The position numbers and the translations under genes are program-made. Below, in pieces: positions 48,401-63,400 of a stretch of DNA of 64,000 nt. Position 1 is the first letter of the stretch, and each line of letters begins with the position of its first letter. This DNA comes from Nemopilema nomurai. Taxonomy: Eukaryota > Cnidaria > Scyphozoa > Rhizostomeae > Rhizostomatidae. Location of the stretch: NCBI GenBank assembly GCA_003864495.1, contig ML133459.1, positions 563,984-627,983 on the forward strand. Direction: 5' to 3'. The notes beneath the pieces were generated by a model. It saw only the letters and a list, made by a program, of their open reading frames with translations, searched no databases and had not been told where the DNA came from.

Positions 48401-51400
48401 ATTTATTACTTGAAATCGATTTAGAGCCAAAGACAATAAAAATCCCTGACCTTGGCATATGTATAGCTCTCTCGCCAACATCTTGACAAAAGTTGGTTCT
48501 GAGTCTGCTAAGGTGCTCAAACCATTTTGCTCCATTGGTTGTGCTCTCTGGACTAATGCTAAGTTTTCAAATCGATATCTTGATAAATATGATAAATAAT
48601 GAGTATAGATCAATCATTCTATTCTGTTTTGTGTCACTATCAATCAAAATGAAAATTGACCCGACATCATCTTCTTTTTATATAGGTACCATGGCAGGTC
48701 ACCGGCGGAAATGAAAAATTCTTTTTTGAGAATGAAAATGTAAGATTTATATCTTGGGTAACCTTCTCATTTTTTCAATATGCCTCTAGATTTACCTGAA
48801 GCCTACCATTGTATAATTAAAAGAAGTTTAAGAAGAGCAAGCAGAATTATAAAGAGTTCTAGCTAATCCTCAAATGGGTTATAAAACAGACAAATGTAAA
48901 GCTTTCAAAGTAATTTTCCAGCTCTTTAAAATTCGGAAACACTCTGCATAGACCTGGACAAGTATTGACAATGGTATTCCATCTACAGGTTTGCATGATC
49001 TTCAATGCTGGCGAGCTGACTTTGATTGAGTATGGAAGTAACGAAGTTCTGGCAACAGTTAGGACAGAGTTCATGAATCCACATCTCATCAGGTCCGTAA
49101 TTAAGTTTGTTACGAATCGTCTCTTTCACGTTTTTGGCGTTGCTCTTATCACCAATATTTGGACACTTTTTGTAAGAGAATACAGGGCTACAGGGCTCTT
49201 AACCTTCGACATTTTGTTGCTACCCTTGGTATTCCATCGTTGACCTTTGCTTTTGATACACTCATATCTTAGCTTTGAGTTGGCTTTTGGCGTTTATTAT
49301 GCTAGTTTGTACATTAACGACCGTTTATCCTCATTCAATCACTAAATTCAGTTCTAAATCTAATTGAATGTTCTGGTAGATGTAGAAGTAAAAACCATTT
49401 ACTTTTAACATATTTCATCTACATCTACTTATAATTCTATTTCACTAGTTACTGTCTTTTTTTTTTCATTGCACAAGCGACATCATAAAATTGCATGACC
49501 GACATTCTTGCCTATCTTACTTTGCTTCGTTGATTTTTAGCGTTCGTCTTAATGAGCGGAAGTTGAAAGATCAGGGGGAAAATAAGAAAATGGCTTATCT
49601 TATTGACCTGAAAACTGTTTGTGTTGGTGAGTCTGAGTTGACAATCTTTGGCTACATAATGACACTGCTAGTGGTCATAATCATAATCAAAATTACCATG
49701 ATAATTATCATTGTCATTGTTATCGTCATCACCGTCATCGTCATCATTATTATTATTATTGTCATCATCCTGGCTCTCACCCAGTGGCATAATTGATATT
49801 GTCCTTCCACCATCATTTATCATCCATCTTTTTATTGTTTGTTCGTAAGATCGTTCTATTAATGTATTTCTTATCTTTTCACCCATCTTTTCAAGTTGTC
49901 CATAATTGAATTACATGGGCACTGCAGCGAGAAGTAGATTTTTCGAGCCCTTGACTCTGGCGTTGGTGCAAAACCATTTTCTTCTGAACTTCTTGTCTTG
50001 TATTTAACCAATCAACGATTTGTCTTTTTCATTTCAGTCGATCTCGTTACTGGATTTAACGCAGCAACTGTGTCTCATGATGGCAAAATTGATTGGTTAG
50101 AGGTACAGTGCTTTTTAATCAGCTAATAAATAACTTCCAGTCACCAGAAACGGCTTTTTGTAAATCGTCTATGCAGAATCACCTTAGAGAAGCAATTATT
50201 GAAGCCCACGTGTCCGTACTCTGTCATCTAGTCCACTTAGGACACTCTTCAGTCGTTTCACTCACAACACGTCATCCTAACCAATTTTCTTCGCTTTGCT
50301 TTTTCCACAGTTGGTTTTGAAACTGCTTTGTGCCTTATCTGTGAAGTTTCCAAGCTACTTTGCATCTATCTTATTTCCTACATTTGTTATCTTCAAGCGT
50401 GAAGTAGGGGCTATCATATAAAACATATATACCATGCAAATTAACACTTTTTGGACATGTTATCTGCAATAAATAATGAAAATAATTTGCTTTTCAATTG
50501 GTAGTAAAAATCTGAACCTATATCTGTCTATTTCAGCTAAGTGAAACTGGCAAGAAACTTCTGTTCAGGGACAAGAAGCTCAAAGTATGCTGCCCACTAG
50601 AATTTATAGTATTTTATGAACACGTTACTTCAAAGAAATATTCGACCTTTTGCTACATTAGCCTTCATGCGCGATCACGTTTGAAACAATCGCATTCTAT
50701 GTTCATATTTTATATTTCACTGGCTCCACCTATAAACTCTTTTGGGCTTGAAGTTAAAAATTTATAAAATGCCACTTGCTACTTTTGTACCTATGACACA
50801 GAAAGCTTTTCTAACCAATTTCTTTGTTTTGTTTACCTTTAAGTTGCATCTGCTGGATGTCTCAAGCCAAAGCAAGACAACTATTCTGAATTACTGCAGC
50901 TACGTACAGGTGGGAACAAAAGTCATGCTTCCAACACTCTCCCTTCATCCGCATCACTTTGCCCTTCTCTTTGACACATAAGGCCTTAATATACCTCAGC
51001 GGTGGTAGTTATCTACGGGCAATCCATTTTGGAAATAACGAGATGAGTACCTATTAAATCTGTAAGAGTTATTGAGGTTCTAAGGCACTTTCTATTGCAG
51101 TTTACACCAATTATAGTGTGTTATAAAACTAGGCTACAAATTTTCATCTCAACTGTGTTCTTTTTATAGTGGGTACCTATGAGTGATGTTGTTGTTGCAC
51201 AAGATAGAGCAAATCTGTGCATTTGGTACAACATCGATTCGCCAGAGCGTGTAACCATGTTCCCAATCAAGGTACGTATCAAAAGATCTTGATTTCGTTA
51301 AAGCCGTTTAGCTGCTTCACACTTAACTGCAGAACAGCGTACACCCAAGACCCCAAAATAATCAATCAAAACAGGCATCTGGAAGTCTATGGAGAGGGCC

Positions 51401-54400
51401 TCGAGGTCTTAAGGCTCAGTCTCTCAAATGTATGATTCCAGCCTGTGAGCGGGCCTTTGGTTTGTAATACATCACGTTGAAAGCAAGTAATCCTAACATG
51501 TCGGATTTTGATGTTTTCTTTCAGGGTGATATCGTTGATCTGGAAAAAACTGACGGAAAGACAGACGTCATAGTCAACGAAGGCGTTTCCACAGTCTCTT
51601 ATACTCTGGACGAGAGTCTCATCGAGTTTGGAACTGCAGTAGACGATGGTGACTTCGGCAGGTATGCCTTTTTGTCACTTACTCAGAATATTTTGTTAAT
51701 CTTTCCACAATGTCTGAAAGCAACAAGTGTCCCAATCAATATTTGAATGGCTGGATTCACTACTAGCGTAAGTCAAATCTAAGGTAGAGAGCATCGTAGC
51801 CAGGAGAGAATGTTGTAGGCCGTATACCCTGGCTAACACATAGACTACAAGGGCTGCAGATACATCGACTCTTTTTGTATTAAAAATACTTTTAATTTGG
51901 TATATGTACTATTGTTTTTAGAGTTTTGTCATTCGAAAACTGACCATACCAAAATGTTGTTGTTTCCTTCAGTATTCCATCAATCTTTGTATTATCTTCT
52001 TTTCTCCACTTTACTCTCCAGCCAAATGCTGTTTTCTGTTTTAATTAATCAACCAACGCGTTTTTATGTATTTTGTCACCAGCTTCAGTGAGAATCACGT
52101 GATGTGCGATTTACCTGAATTATGTACATTTTCTTCAGAGCAATCACCTTCTTAGAAGCCTTGGATATGTCACCTGAAACAGAGGCCATGTGGAAAACAC
52201 TCAGTAAGTTGGCTGTGGAGGAGAGTAATCTGCCTGTTGCAGAAAGGTCAGTGTGACGTAATTTGCTATTCAGTATTGCAAAATGGAGTTTAATAGAGTA
52301 TCTGATTCAGTTTGCTTAGCTTTCAGCATTTTTTAAGTATTCAGAATTGAGAGCCTTTATTTCTTTGAAAGATATATAAAGTAGCTTTGTATGAATTTAG
52401 ACTAGCACAAGGAGAAGTCGAAAAAGTTGGCATTGGAGATGTGTACATTAAAAGTATTTAAAACTGTACATTGTAGATGCTATTGAAGGTGGTAGCACGA
52501 GTAAAGGTGGTTGCGTTTCTACATGCTGTTCAGAGCTCACTGCAGTGATCATCAAACATTTACCATTAGCGTTTTGTGCATGTTTCGTATTTGTTTCTCA
52601 GGTGCTTTGCTGCTCTTGGTGACGTGTCGAAGGCCCGGTTCCTTCACCAAGTGAACGACCTCGTGGATGATATTTCGTCGAAGACTGGGATGGACGGATC
52701 CCGGCATCCTCTTGTGCAGGCAAAGCTAGCCGTCCTGAATAAACAGTTCAAGAGAGCAGAGGGCTTATATTTGGAGCAGGGAATGATAGACCAGGCCATG
52801 GAGATGTATCAAGAGCTGCATAGATGGGATGATTCGCTGGAAATCGCCGCGAGAAAGGTGACTGTTTGGTGTCACTTGTTCTTTAGGCCCAAATTACGTT
52901 GTCCTTTTATATCTCAATGGCTCAGTGACCATTTATACTTGCTGTTGTATGACATTTTTTAAGTTTGAATTGCAGCATTAGTTTCATTTTACAGCGGAAA
53001 TATGCAGCATAAGAATTCTTGGCATTTTTCATTCACTTAAGCAGAAATGTTCATTTTGTTTTGCAGGGCCATCCAGAACTGCAAAATTTGCGTTCAAATT
53101 ACCTTCAGTATCTTTCAACTTCAGGGCAGGAGGAGAAGGCTGGAGAGGTGGGGCAAACTGCAATCTTATATGCACATCAATCTCTCTAAATTTTCATGAA
53201 CTCTGGAGCGGGAATTATGCTTCCATGATCTATACTCTCAGTACCTTAAGTTTGTGTACTTCTTCAAGTACTTTGATAAATCAATGCAGAGGACGGCCAG
53301 TTGTTTCCTGCCACTGACAAAAATGGTTGATCATTAGTCTTAGCAAGTTGTATGTCCGAGTTCATTCTGCCTCCTTTTCATTAAATGCTCTGTCTGTTCA
53401 ATTTCATCTTCTTGTTCTGTTCTCGTTCTCATTTGTGGCAGCTGCCAATACGAGACTGTGGACAAAAGCTGCTCTGAGTGTCTTAGTTGTTTGCTTTGTG
53501 AGACCATATACTATGTTACGTCATAGGTGAAAGAGTCCCAAGGAGAATACATGGAGGCCATCAACTTGTATATGAAGGCAGGGATGCCCGCAAGAGCAGC
53601 TCGTTTGGCTCTTAGCCATGACGTTTGTATTCTTTATTGCCTGTCTCATTTGTTTGAATTTTCATTACCAATGTCTTTGCCAATAGTTATCCTAGATTTG
53701 TCTACTCGAAGCAAGAGTGTTTCGATATCTTGGTTTTTAATGCACGGTCTTTTTATTGTAGAGCTTAACGATGAACTCTGAGTTGCTGGAAAGGATTGCA
53801 CTAGCTCTTATGAAAGGCGGATTCTATGAAAGGGTTTGCATTCTTTCCTCGCCGTTACTTTTTAATGCAAACCTCAAGCAACGTTCCACTCAAAAATTAC
53901 TAGAAAAATAATTTAACTTGATAATAGAAAAAAATAAAATGAGACTTAATACCTATGTTAACAGGCATATCAACAAGTTTCCTTTTATTTTTGTGGATCA
54001 GAGATGTGTATTCTATATGCTTAGCGCTATAACAACAGAGTATTGATTCAAACCAACTAATTTTGAATGCCTTTGGAATGGAACTTACTTTGATGCATCG
54101 GGTTTTCCCCTGCTGGTCAGTTGAAGAGCAAGGAAGTATTTATTTTCTCTGAAAGGGTGGATTTGGTATTTTGTGGGCCAACCGGATAACCCAACTGAGA
54201 AAATCATCCACTTATTACCAAATAATGTCACTTTTGTTTAAAGTCATATTCATAGTTCAATTTTTAGGGATGTTTTTTGCCATTCACTTGATAAAGTAAT
54301 TCGCAATTCTGTGCCTTCAATGTAAATTTCTTTATCTTAAGAGCTAGCCAAGCAGCGCTTAGATGATGCATCACCCTCTCTGTTTGCTCAACTGTCTTCA

Positions 54401-57400
54401 ACATGTTGGCATTTTTCTGTTAACTCTGCCTTACTGTGGTATTTATTCTTTGCCAGGCTGGTGACCTCTTTGAGAAGGTTGGGAAGAACGACCAAGCATT
54501 GTCTGCATTCAGGAAAGGCAAGACATATCGACGGGCCGTCGAACTTGCACGAATGACATTTCCCAACGAAGTCATACGTCTCGAAGAGGAATGGGGCGAC
54601 TACCTGGTTTCTCAAAAACAGTTAGACGCCGCAATAAACCATTTCATCGAAGCCGGGTAAAGTATTAACTTGTTTTTGTTTTGAATACTTTTTCGCATAG
54701 CATACATGAAGTAGCATACAAATAGCATCCGCTTTCCACCAAGTCTAGGCAAATGTTGCACATGGCGTACCTAGGAGGCAACTCTGTTAGACCTATGACA
54801 ATTGAGATTGTATTATTAACCTACACGAAATACCTGTAGGTAATGTACAATATCAATAGATAGTTAGATGAAAGATACTTTGATGACTTTGCAATCCCCG
54901 TTTTACAACTAGCTATAGACTTTGCATACATCAGTAGGTCCAAAGGCGATATCTGTCCCATAGTTCAATCCTACCCAATTCCTTTTTACTCGGTCCAAAA
55001 CAAGCTCAACGCCATATTTGCTCACCAAGCTATATGTTTCTCAACAGCAAGAAACAGCGAAAGCAAATTTTGCAAAATTTAAGTAATTTTTCGGCTGACA
55101 CTTTTCAGAGTATGACCAAATGGTGACACAATATCGGAAATTGACCTTAAGCTATCAGCACTCTTTTTGCATGCCCTGCAGATTGTCAGACGAAAAAGTA
55201 CTTGAAATATACAAAAATTGTTTTGGCTACTGTTTCTTTTGTGCAATTCAATACCACGAAGAATTTGTCTTTATTTTTGTCTCTTATATTATGGACATAT
55301 GTGATCGATTTGGGTTTTCAGTACAATTTTACTTTTGTCTCTAAAGGTCTTCAATCAAAGCGATCGAGGCTGCTATCAATGCGAGGCAGTGGAATAAAGC
55401 TGTGCAGATTGTTGAAATCCAAGATGACAGCGTTGCGCAGAAGTGAGCTTTTCTTGCTCTCGATTTCGAATGAAAACAACCGCATACTTCAATATTTACA
55501 CAATGTGATACAAATTTGTTTTTGTTCCATTTATTTTTCAGGTATTACCTAATCCTTGCTCGGCATTACGCCCAAGTTACTGAGTACTCCGTGAGTTTTG
55601 CTTTTTCTTTCCATTCCTCCATTTTATTTAGCAATTCCTCTTCTGACTTATCCTAGACAATGTTCTGACGCAGTTACCTGGAACAGATGATAGATCTAAC
55701 AATGAATATCTAAAAGATATATTACACATAAACTTTGAGTTTTGAGTCTCAAAGCTCAGTCTTGTATCATGAAAAATATCAAACTTTGAAACAAAATTTA
55801 GTTGATGTTTTTTAGAGCACACTTCTTTGCGAATAAACGACGTTTTAACCACATTTTTCTTTGTCCTATACACAAATATTCTTACATACCCAAAAGTTGG
55901 ATTTCATGTTTTCTATGATCTAGCTTTGACTGCAACAGCTTGTTAGCCAAATGAACCTCTTTTGATTTTGTCTCGTATGCAGGTAGCTGAACGTTTTTAT
56001 GTTCGTGCTGGTGAGCCAAGAGAGGCTGTCGACATGTATACGAGGGCAAACATGTACGAGGCCGCCCACAAAGTACGAATTTGATTTCCATTGTTGAAAT
56101 TTTCCTAAACTTTTGCAGAAAAATATATTTGTATGACGAGTTAAGACCTTTATAATGCTGATGAACTATGAACTCACACATGATCTGGCTGTGTATGTTT
56201 GATTTCGCGTTCAAGTGATGCTTCGATTTAGTTCTGATTCTTGCGTTTCTAATCGCAGCTTGCTGTTAGATGCATGCCAGCAGATGAGGTCACCTCCTTA
56301 TACACGAAACAGGCACAAGAGTTTGAATCTCAGGGAAGATATAAGGAAGCTGAAAGGTAAAGCCATTTTCGTGTGCTCTTCTCAGACACCCTTTCCCTTA
56401 GAAGCTTCTTTATAGGACGGAATATTGGAGCCATCTGATCTTTAGTGTACCGTATATAGGAGGCGACAATGCAGGGCTATTTGCTTGATACCAAGTACTA
56501 GATGCTTTTTTCAAGTGCCAAGGGCCTTTATTACAAGATTTTATGTGTGCTATTGGTACTGGATATATGCGAGCTTGCAGAAAAACCTATGTAAGACCAT
56601 CATAGCGTTGGAAGAATGTGCATTCTTGAGTCTCCTTCTGTTGTGATGATGCTTTCGCTGTATTGTTTCCACGGCATAGCATATCCTTGTATCCTCCCAA
56701 ACATAGCATAACATTATATAAGCCTTTCTGAGATGGAAGCAAGATGTTTATATGTATGTTGTGGACTTTAAACTTTAACCTTTGGCTGTTGACCTGCTTG
56801 CTATTGACACCACATTACTCACAGTAAATGAAACCCTTTCTAGTTAAAGTAGGTACAGTTTAGATTGAACTCTCTTTTTGTTTGTCATGCACTTAATACA
56901 CACGAGTTTTCATATATTGAACACACCGCCATACTTTTGAATTTCAAACTTTTCCTCCTTGAATTTCAGGTTATTTATCACTGTTAACGAGCCCGACCAC
57001 GCAATCAACATGTATAAAAAGCTGAAGATGGTAATAACGCCTTGTCAATTATAACCTCCTCCTTTCCCTTCATTGCAACAATATGATTTTGTGATCCTGC
57101 GATAGTTGAATATTGCTATCCATTCTTGAGTAACTGGTTTCTAGCCTATTGTTTATTATCTTTTCATTTCAGTATGACAAGATGATAAAACTTGTGACAC
57201 AGTTCCACCCAGATCTTCTTCAAGACACTCATCTTCATCTGGCGAAGGTAAATGACATCTAATTAAAGCGTTTCATGTGATTTTTATATATCTAGTCATA
57301 ATAGCATCTGTCTGCTGGCTGTAACTTTCTTAATTGCAAATCAATATCACTTCAAACGAACATTTATTCCAACGTGGTCTTGATTTCAAGTTTATAACTA

Positions 57401-60400
57401 GTGATGCACGTGTTTCTGCTTCCAGGAACTGGAGACTGACGGCCAATACAGCCAGGCGGAACACCATTACACGGAAGCACAAGACTGGAAAGCCGCTGTG
57501 AACATGTATCGAAATAACGACCTTTGGGAGGACGCTTACAGGGTATGCAATAGTTTTATTGTCCTTTTCTTAATCACTACCAAACTGAGTTTCAAAATTT
57601 TCAATCAAGCACTTCACTTACGTCATACACTCGCGTTTGTTATGCCAAATAAGATCAAGTCAGTTGCGATCCTCTATTGGCTGTTGCTCCTTGGCCGTGT
57701 AGCCAATCAAGTCACAGAAAGTGCCCATCGCCTTGGTGAATAATGTGATGGAGACAATCTAAGGTGCAAATGTATTATAGCTGTTGGCTTTTGCAAAACA
57801 TATTGGAACCGTGGAAATTTAGGGACAAGCAAACACGTTGAAAAATGATGGATTATGTTCTTGTTTTTGAATTTGAGGTGGTTCCTTGCACTAATTTGGA
57901 GTCTGCTCCTTTTCTGGGTGCGTTTTTCTTCATAATAAGCCAGCAATCGTGTTTGCTCGAAGAAGGTCCATGACATAACACCATCAAGGGAGTCTACTAA
58001 TTGTTTTCCGTATTTTACAATTTTGGCGTAGTGATTTTATACTTTTAGGCCCTTCATAGTTAGGTGTTTTTTTTCTTCAGGTTGCAAAGCATTACGGAGG
58101 CGCGACCCCAGCGAAGCAAGTTGCCTACCTTTGGGCAAAGAGCCTAGGTACTTTTCTTTTTCGCTGGTCTGATTCGCACGTAATTTTATCTCATTCATTT
58201 ATCAGTTGTCCCGGCAGACTTTATACATGGACACAAGTAATTTTTCGTGTTGCTTGTTAAAATATGTCTCATCCAAATGAAAACGTGAACCTTTTGTTAC
58301 TTATGTAGGCAGATGCCAAATTTTAGTACAGACTGGTGAACTCTTTATTGTTTTTTCTACAGGTGGAGACTCTGCAGTTAAGCTTCTCACTAAATTCAAT
58401 CTCTTGGAAACTGCAATAGAGTACGCTGCAGAAAATGGGTACGTTCTTTTTCACAGTAACTGAAACGTGTCATAGATCCTTTAGCAGGGATTAATGCTGT
58501 GAGTAGATCGAATGATTAAAACCAGTATAGAGGAATGTTAGGCTTCCCTATGAATGCAGAAGTCAGCAGAACTGTTGGTGTCTAGATTTTGTCATCTTGC
58601 ATCCTTTTTTGTTGATTTGATGGTTGTCAGAATCTTTCTATACAGAGTGTAGATTTTGAATTGCTTCCATCGTGAAGCTGAACTATGTTTCTGTCGAGAG
58701 AGAACAGTATATTTAGAAGGGGAAAGGTGTATGAAAAGTCATACTGTTTTGCTAATCAATTTATATAGAACGTCTTCTATGGCATTAGGAATAGGGTTGA
58801 TTGAAATCTTTCATAGGAAAATGTTTACATGTGATCTATTTGACGTCACTTTTGTCCATTTCTTAAGAATCTTAGGCACTTTGCACAATCTTATGCAGGT
58901 CCTTTGAATTTGCTTTCGATCTGGCACGAACCGGGATGAAAGGCAAGTTGCCAGATGTGCATCTAAAACACGCCATGTACCTTGAAGATGAGGGAGAATT
59001 TAAGAAGGCCGAAGACGAGTTCATCAAGGCTGGAAAACCGCGAGAAGCCGTCCTTATGTACGTCATAATTAGAGTTGATAGCTGATTAAATTTTCTTCAT
59101 TGTAGAATCTCATGGTACATCAAAGGCATATTTTTAAGGCGACACTATAAATAGATTTGCGTCATAGGGAACCTTGTTACTTGTGGAAAATTGAGGATTC
59201 TTTGGTAAGATTGGATTAGGTTGGATTCTTTCTAGTCTTATTCATTTTTCTAGCCGTTCCTAATTTTCCTAAGAGGTCATAATTTGGTTATCCTAGAAGC
59301 TTTTAGTTCATCCTCATGTTATCCAAATATTTTTTGTTCGTTTGTTTCATGTCTGGTTTTGTTTATTTGTTTCTTAGCCTCCTTTTTTCCTTGCCTCGTT
59401 TCTTCTATTCTTCCGTCATTTCTTCCATTATTTCTTTCTTTCTTGCTTCCAATCCTCCTTACTTTCTTTCTGCCTTTCCTCGTTTCTTTCATTTAGTCTT
59501 CCTTTCGTTATTCGCTTTCTTTTCTTCTTTTCTTTTGATTTCTTTCTTGCTTTCTTTTTTCCTTCCTCTTTCTATTTTGTTTTTTCTCTCGTTCGTTATT
59601 CTAGCATTCTTTTTCTTTCGTTATTTCGTTCTTTTCTTTTTTTTCTTCTTTCGTTCTTCTTTTGTCTTTCTTTTCCTTTACCAAGTTTTTCTTTCTCCTC
59701 CGCATAGGTACGTGCACACGCAAGACTGGGATAGCGCGCAGAGGGTTGCTGAAGATAACGACCCTGAAAGCGTTTCTGATGTTCTTGTAGGCCAGGTAAA
59801 GGAGCGATTCTTCCACTCATCAAGGCAGTTTCTAGCTACTTCATAGAATGACCTCAAAATTTGTTCTAAAATTTGTAGAATAATTCTCCTGAAAAGGAAC
59901 AGACCATTTTTGTAAGAGCATAGAGCGTACACCCTAGGCCATTACTGTTATTTCTCTTAGCGTTTCGAGCTCATGATATTCTTTCTCATTTACATGAAAA
60001 CCCTTTTAATAGATTTTTGGAGCAACAACGATAATGCAATAATAGCTTTAAGTGCCAGGAGTTAATTTACTTGTGAATTCTAGATTTAGATCTAAGAGCC
60101 TTAATCTTGTAGAGGGAATTTCTAAACTACAACTTTGTTGTTTTCTATTTTAGGCTCGTCATGCTTTCAACAAAAAAGAATATCCGAAGGCGGAATCATA
60201 TTTCTTAAGAGCGCAACATCCGGAGCTAATCATTCGTTTATACAAGGCACGTTGGTTCTCTGTTTATTAGTTATCACTTTTTAAGTCATTGTAATCATCA
60301 TCAACAATCATTTTCTGTTCTTTCCTATTTGCCTCCTATCTTTATAAGGGGCTGCAAAACTTTTCCAATGCTAAAGCCACCATTATTGCTAGAATGAACA

Positions 60401-63400
60401 GACATACTTTTCTTGCTCCATGGGACACAGTGTGTTATTTAGATAACACCTCTGAAGCTGAATTGAAGATTGACAGTCGAAAGCCAAAATGCTTCATTCA
60501 TTAAATATTCAATAGCTAACGTGTTAGTTTAGATACACTAAGATATAGGGGATAAGAAGTCGAAATCTGATACCCTTTTTTACAGGACGAAGGAATGTGG
60601 GCTGATGCATTGAGAATCGCCAAAGAGTATGCCCCGCATAAGCTGGACCAACTCCAAAATGAGTACGACAGAGAAAACAACAGAGATGACAAGTATGTCC
60701 TCATTACCGTTGTTTGGAAGGGGAAGTTGTTTGAAATTTCTTTACACCAGAGGCAGCACAGTTTCTGAAGGACTGTCATTAGAAATGAGATTTGAGGCTT
60801 TCGTCGTTTTTGTCTAATGATGTCTCTTACGAATATTCTTAAGTCTTAATGCAAAGACTTATCGTAAACATAATCAGTTGCTTCTAAAGCTGGCAGTTTC
60901 TTTGGTAAAGCTTCATGCTAGCACTGTGCCAAATCCTTTCCCAATGTTAAATTCAACATTCTAGCCACATTCAATTCTCAATCTTTATCGATTTCAGGGG
61001 CCTCGACGCCCTGTTATCACAAGCCAAAGACTGGGAGTCACGTGCTGAATATGATAGAGCCATCGATGTGTACCTTAAGCTGAGCAAGTCTATGACCCAA
61101 AACTTCGATATTCTTGAGGATGCTTGGACGAAGGTACAAGAAGATCAAGTTCTCCATGACCATTCTTCCCTTCTTTCGGTTATCCAACTGTGCTAGATTA
61201 GGCAGACATCTTTCCTCAGCTCTGTTTCTACAAGCCACTTACCATCTAGTGCATCGCTGATAAACTTGGCTGCCATCTCTGTTAGGCTCATTGTTTGAAA
61301 CGTGGCACAACGCATAAAATCATTTTTAATGTAAGCTTATGATTAACCTCGATCCTTTTTGCTGTCGCTTTGGTAGATGGAAGCTACGATGAATTTATGA
61401 TTTTTTGTTCATAATTTAAAAATCCAGGCGGTGGAGTTATCAGTGAAGTTCGTGAAAGACAAAGCTCTCGATGTCACTGACAAGGCGTGCAAGAAACTGT
61501 GTGAAATCGAGGCATATGAGCAGGTGCATACTACGTGACCTCTTTCTTCTTCACCTTCTACATGTCCTCACCAACCCAATCCACCAAACGTGCCTCTTTT
61601 CAGCCACTGATAATACTATTTAGAACTACAAATGCTGCAGCATTGATTCAGTTTTACACCATGAAAAAAACATTCTCGATGTGAATGCAAATTTGGATTT
61701 TTGTCCTCAAGCTGGGATTGTTTTCTAAGAAGTACATAACGTTTATTTTCTTTCTAAATTTCTCTTTTTGGCCTAATTATAAAACTATTATCGTTATCAT
61801 TTCTTGCTTGTGTTAATTTTCTACTTGCCCATCATAGGCTGCTGAACTGTATCAGTCAGTGAAGCTTTATAAAGAAGCCATCGACACTTACATTATGGGA
61901 CAACTGTGGCCACTCGCGAAACGCTTGGCCGCCGATTCAGCTCCAAAGTAAGATAATCTATTCGGTGTTCTGTTGTAAAATCTCTGTCATGATGTGCATG
62001 GAAGTTCAATCAACGCCATACGAAGCTGGCTCAGCCAATTTACTTCTTAGTTCTACTGTTGCCAGTTAGAGGCTGACACAGATTCACTTGAATTCTTTGA
62101 GACAATGACATTTAAATACTGATACTATTCAGCATTCGTGTACAGTCTCTTGTTCAATGCAACGAATTCACAGGCCCTGATTTACGAATTATCGTGTTAG
62201 CACGAATTCGCAGGCTCTGATTCACAAACTGTCGAGTTTGCGCGAACCACGTGCTGATACCATTAAGCACTCATCTGCAATCCATTTACCCCAGCTGATA
62301 ACCTTTCTCGGTTATAGATATGAACAGTATGTGGAGGAGAAGTATATCAATTTCTTGAAGTCCAAGCAAATGCCAGACAAGGTTTGCCAGTTTCTATGAT
62401 AGTAGGTAGTAATGTCTAGTATATACCATATCTCTTGTGAACTGTATACTGCACTTTACAGCTGTTGCCTTGATGGTCTCTGTTCCTAAAAAACATCCTC
62501 CTCGTGACCATGCCACTTTAACTATTAGTACATCTTATGTCCCATGCTAGCTCATGGACGTGGATGTTATTGGTGCACTGGACATGTACGTCGAACAAGG
62601 CCAATGGGATCGCTGCATTCAAGAAGCTGAACAGCAGGTAGTCAACTATCGTATGTCAGCAAAGCCTGGCGCACACTTGAGCTTTCTGCTCAGCAAAAAG
62701 TCATTCGTGGCAATGAGCTGAGCAGAAGTAACAAGTGAACCTTTTTCATTTTTATTTCTTTCGTAATTTCTCTCATTTTCTCTCGTAAGGTAATTTCTCT
62801 CACGAATGTCGTTCCCCTATCGTAGCTTATTGGCAACCATGATCTATAACTACCCATAACTCTTTGCTGCGATTACCATGGTGTGCCTTACCAGTTAATA
62901 ATTGCGGATGCTGTAATGATGAATAGCTACAATATCCCAGCTGTTTTATGAAACTTTTAGCATACGATGAATGTAAACTAAGTTGGGGTTCATGTTGCTT
63001 CTCTTTTCCACCCTGTGTTCATGAAAGCCTGTGTGACATGTTCTCAATTTTTGTATTGGTTTGAATATTCTTTGCAGTCATTTTAATGGGCTTTATAGCA
63101 GTTCCAAGAAGGATGTAAACTTAAACCCGGAAGTATTATGTGAGAACATGGCAGTTGGCCTAAGGGAATCAAAATTAAGTTTCAGTTAACTGAGATTCCC
63201 TTAATTATGTTTGTCTGTTGCCTTGCTCCTCTTGTTTATGGCCCTTTGAAATCGTATCGCTGGCTCTTCTTTGATCACTCCTTAATCATTTATCATCCAC
63301 AGAGCAGTGAAGTTTTGAACAAGTACGTCGCTCTCTATGCCGCAAATCTGATTAAAGAAGGCGATCTTATGAAGGCCCTGGATTTGTTTGTACAGTACGG

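Larger units (their letters stand above)
42440..51661 (+). other. IFT172: IFT172 N-terminal WD40 region (exons 1-21)
   Basis: Residues about 1-608. Landmarks are [30 protein letters not shown] blades, [20 protein letters not shown] and [19 protein letters not shown] (exons 10-11). Exons 11-21: 47150-47245, 47659-47721, 48266-48364, 48686-48739, 48989-49092, 49541-49626, 50038-50102, 50537-50584, 50844-50909, 51170-51271, 51525-51661. In IFT172 the two propellers carry partner binding within IFT-B. Confidence 0.9.

Noticed and set aside
49491..49796. 101-codon frame with Ile/Val-rich tail
   Set aside because: A real IFT172 exon (49541-49626) reading on into an ATC/ATT microsatellite.
59316..59846. 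176-codon Phe/Ser-rich frame
   Set aside because: A product of the pyrimidine-rich intron. Only its last part overlaps the genuine IFT172 exon 38 in the correct frame.
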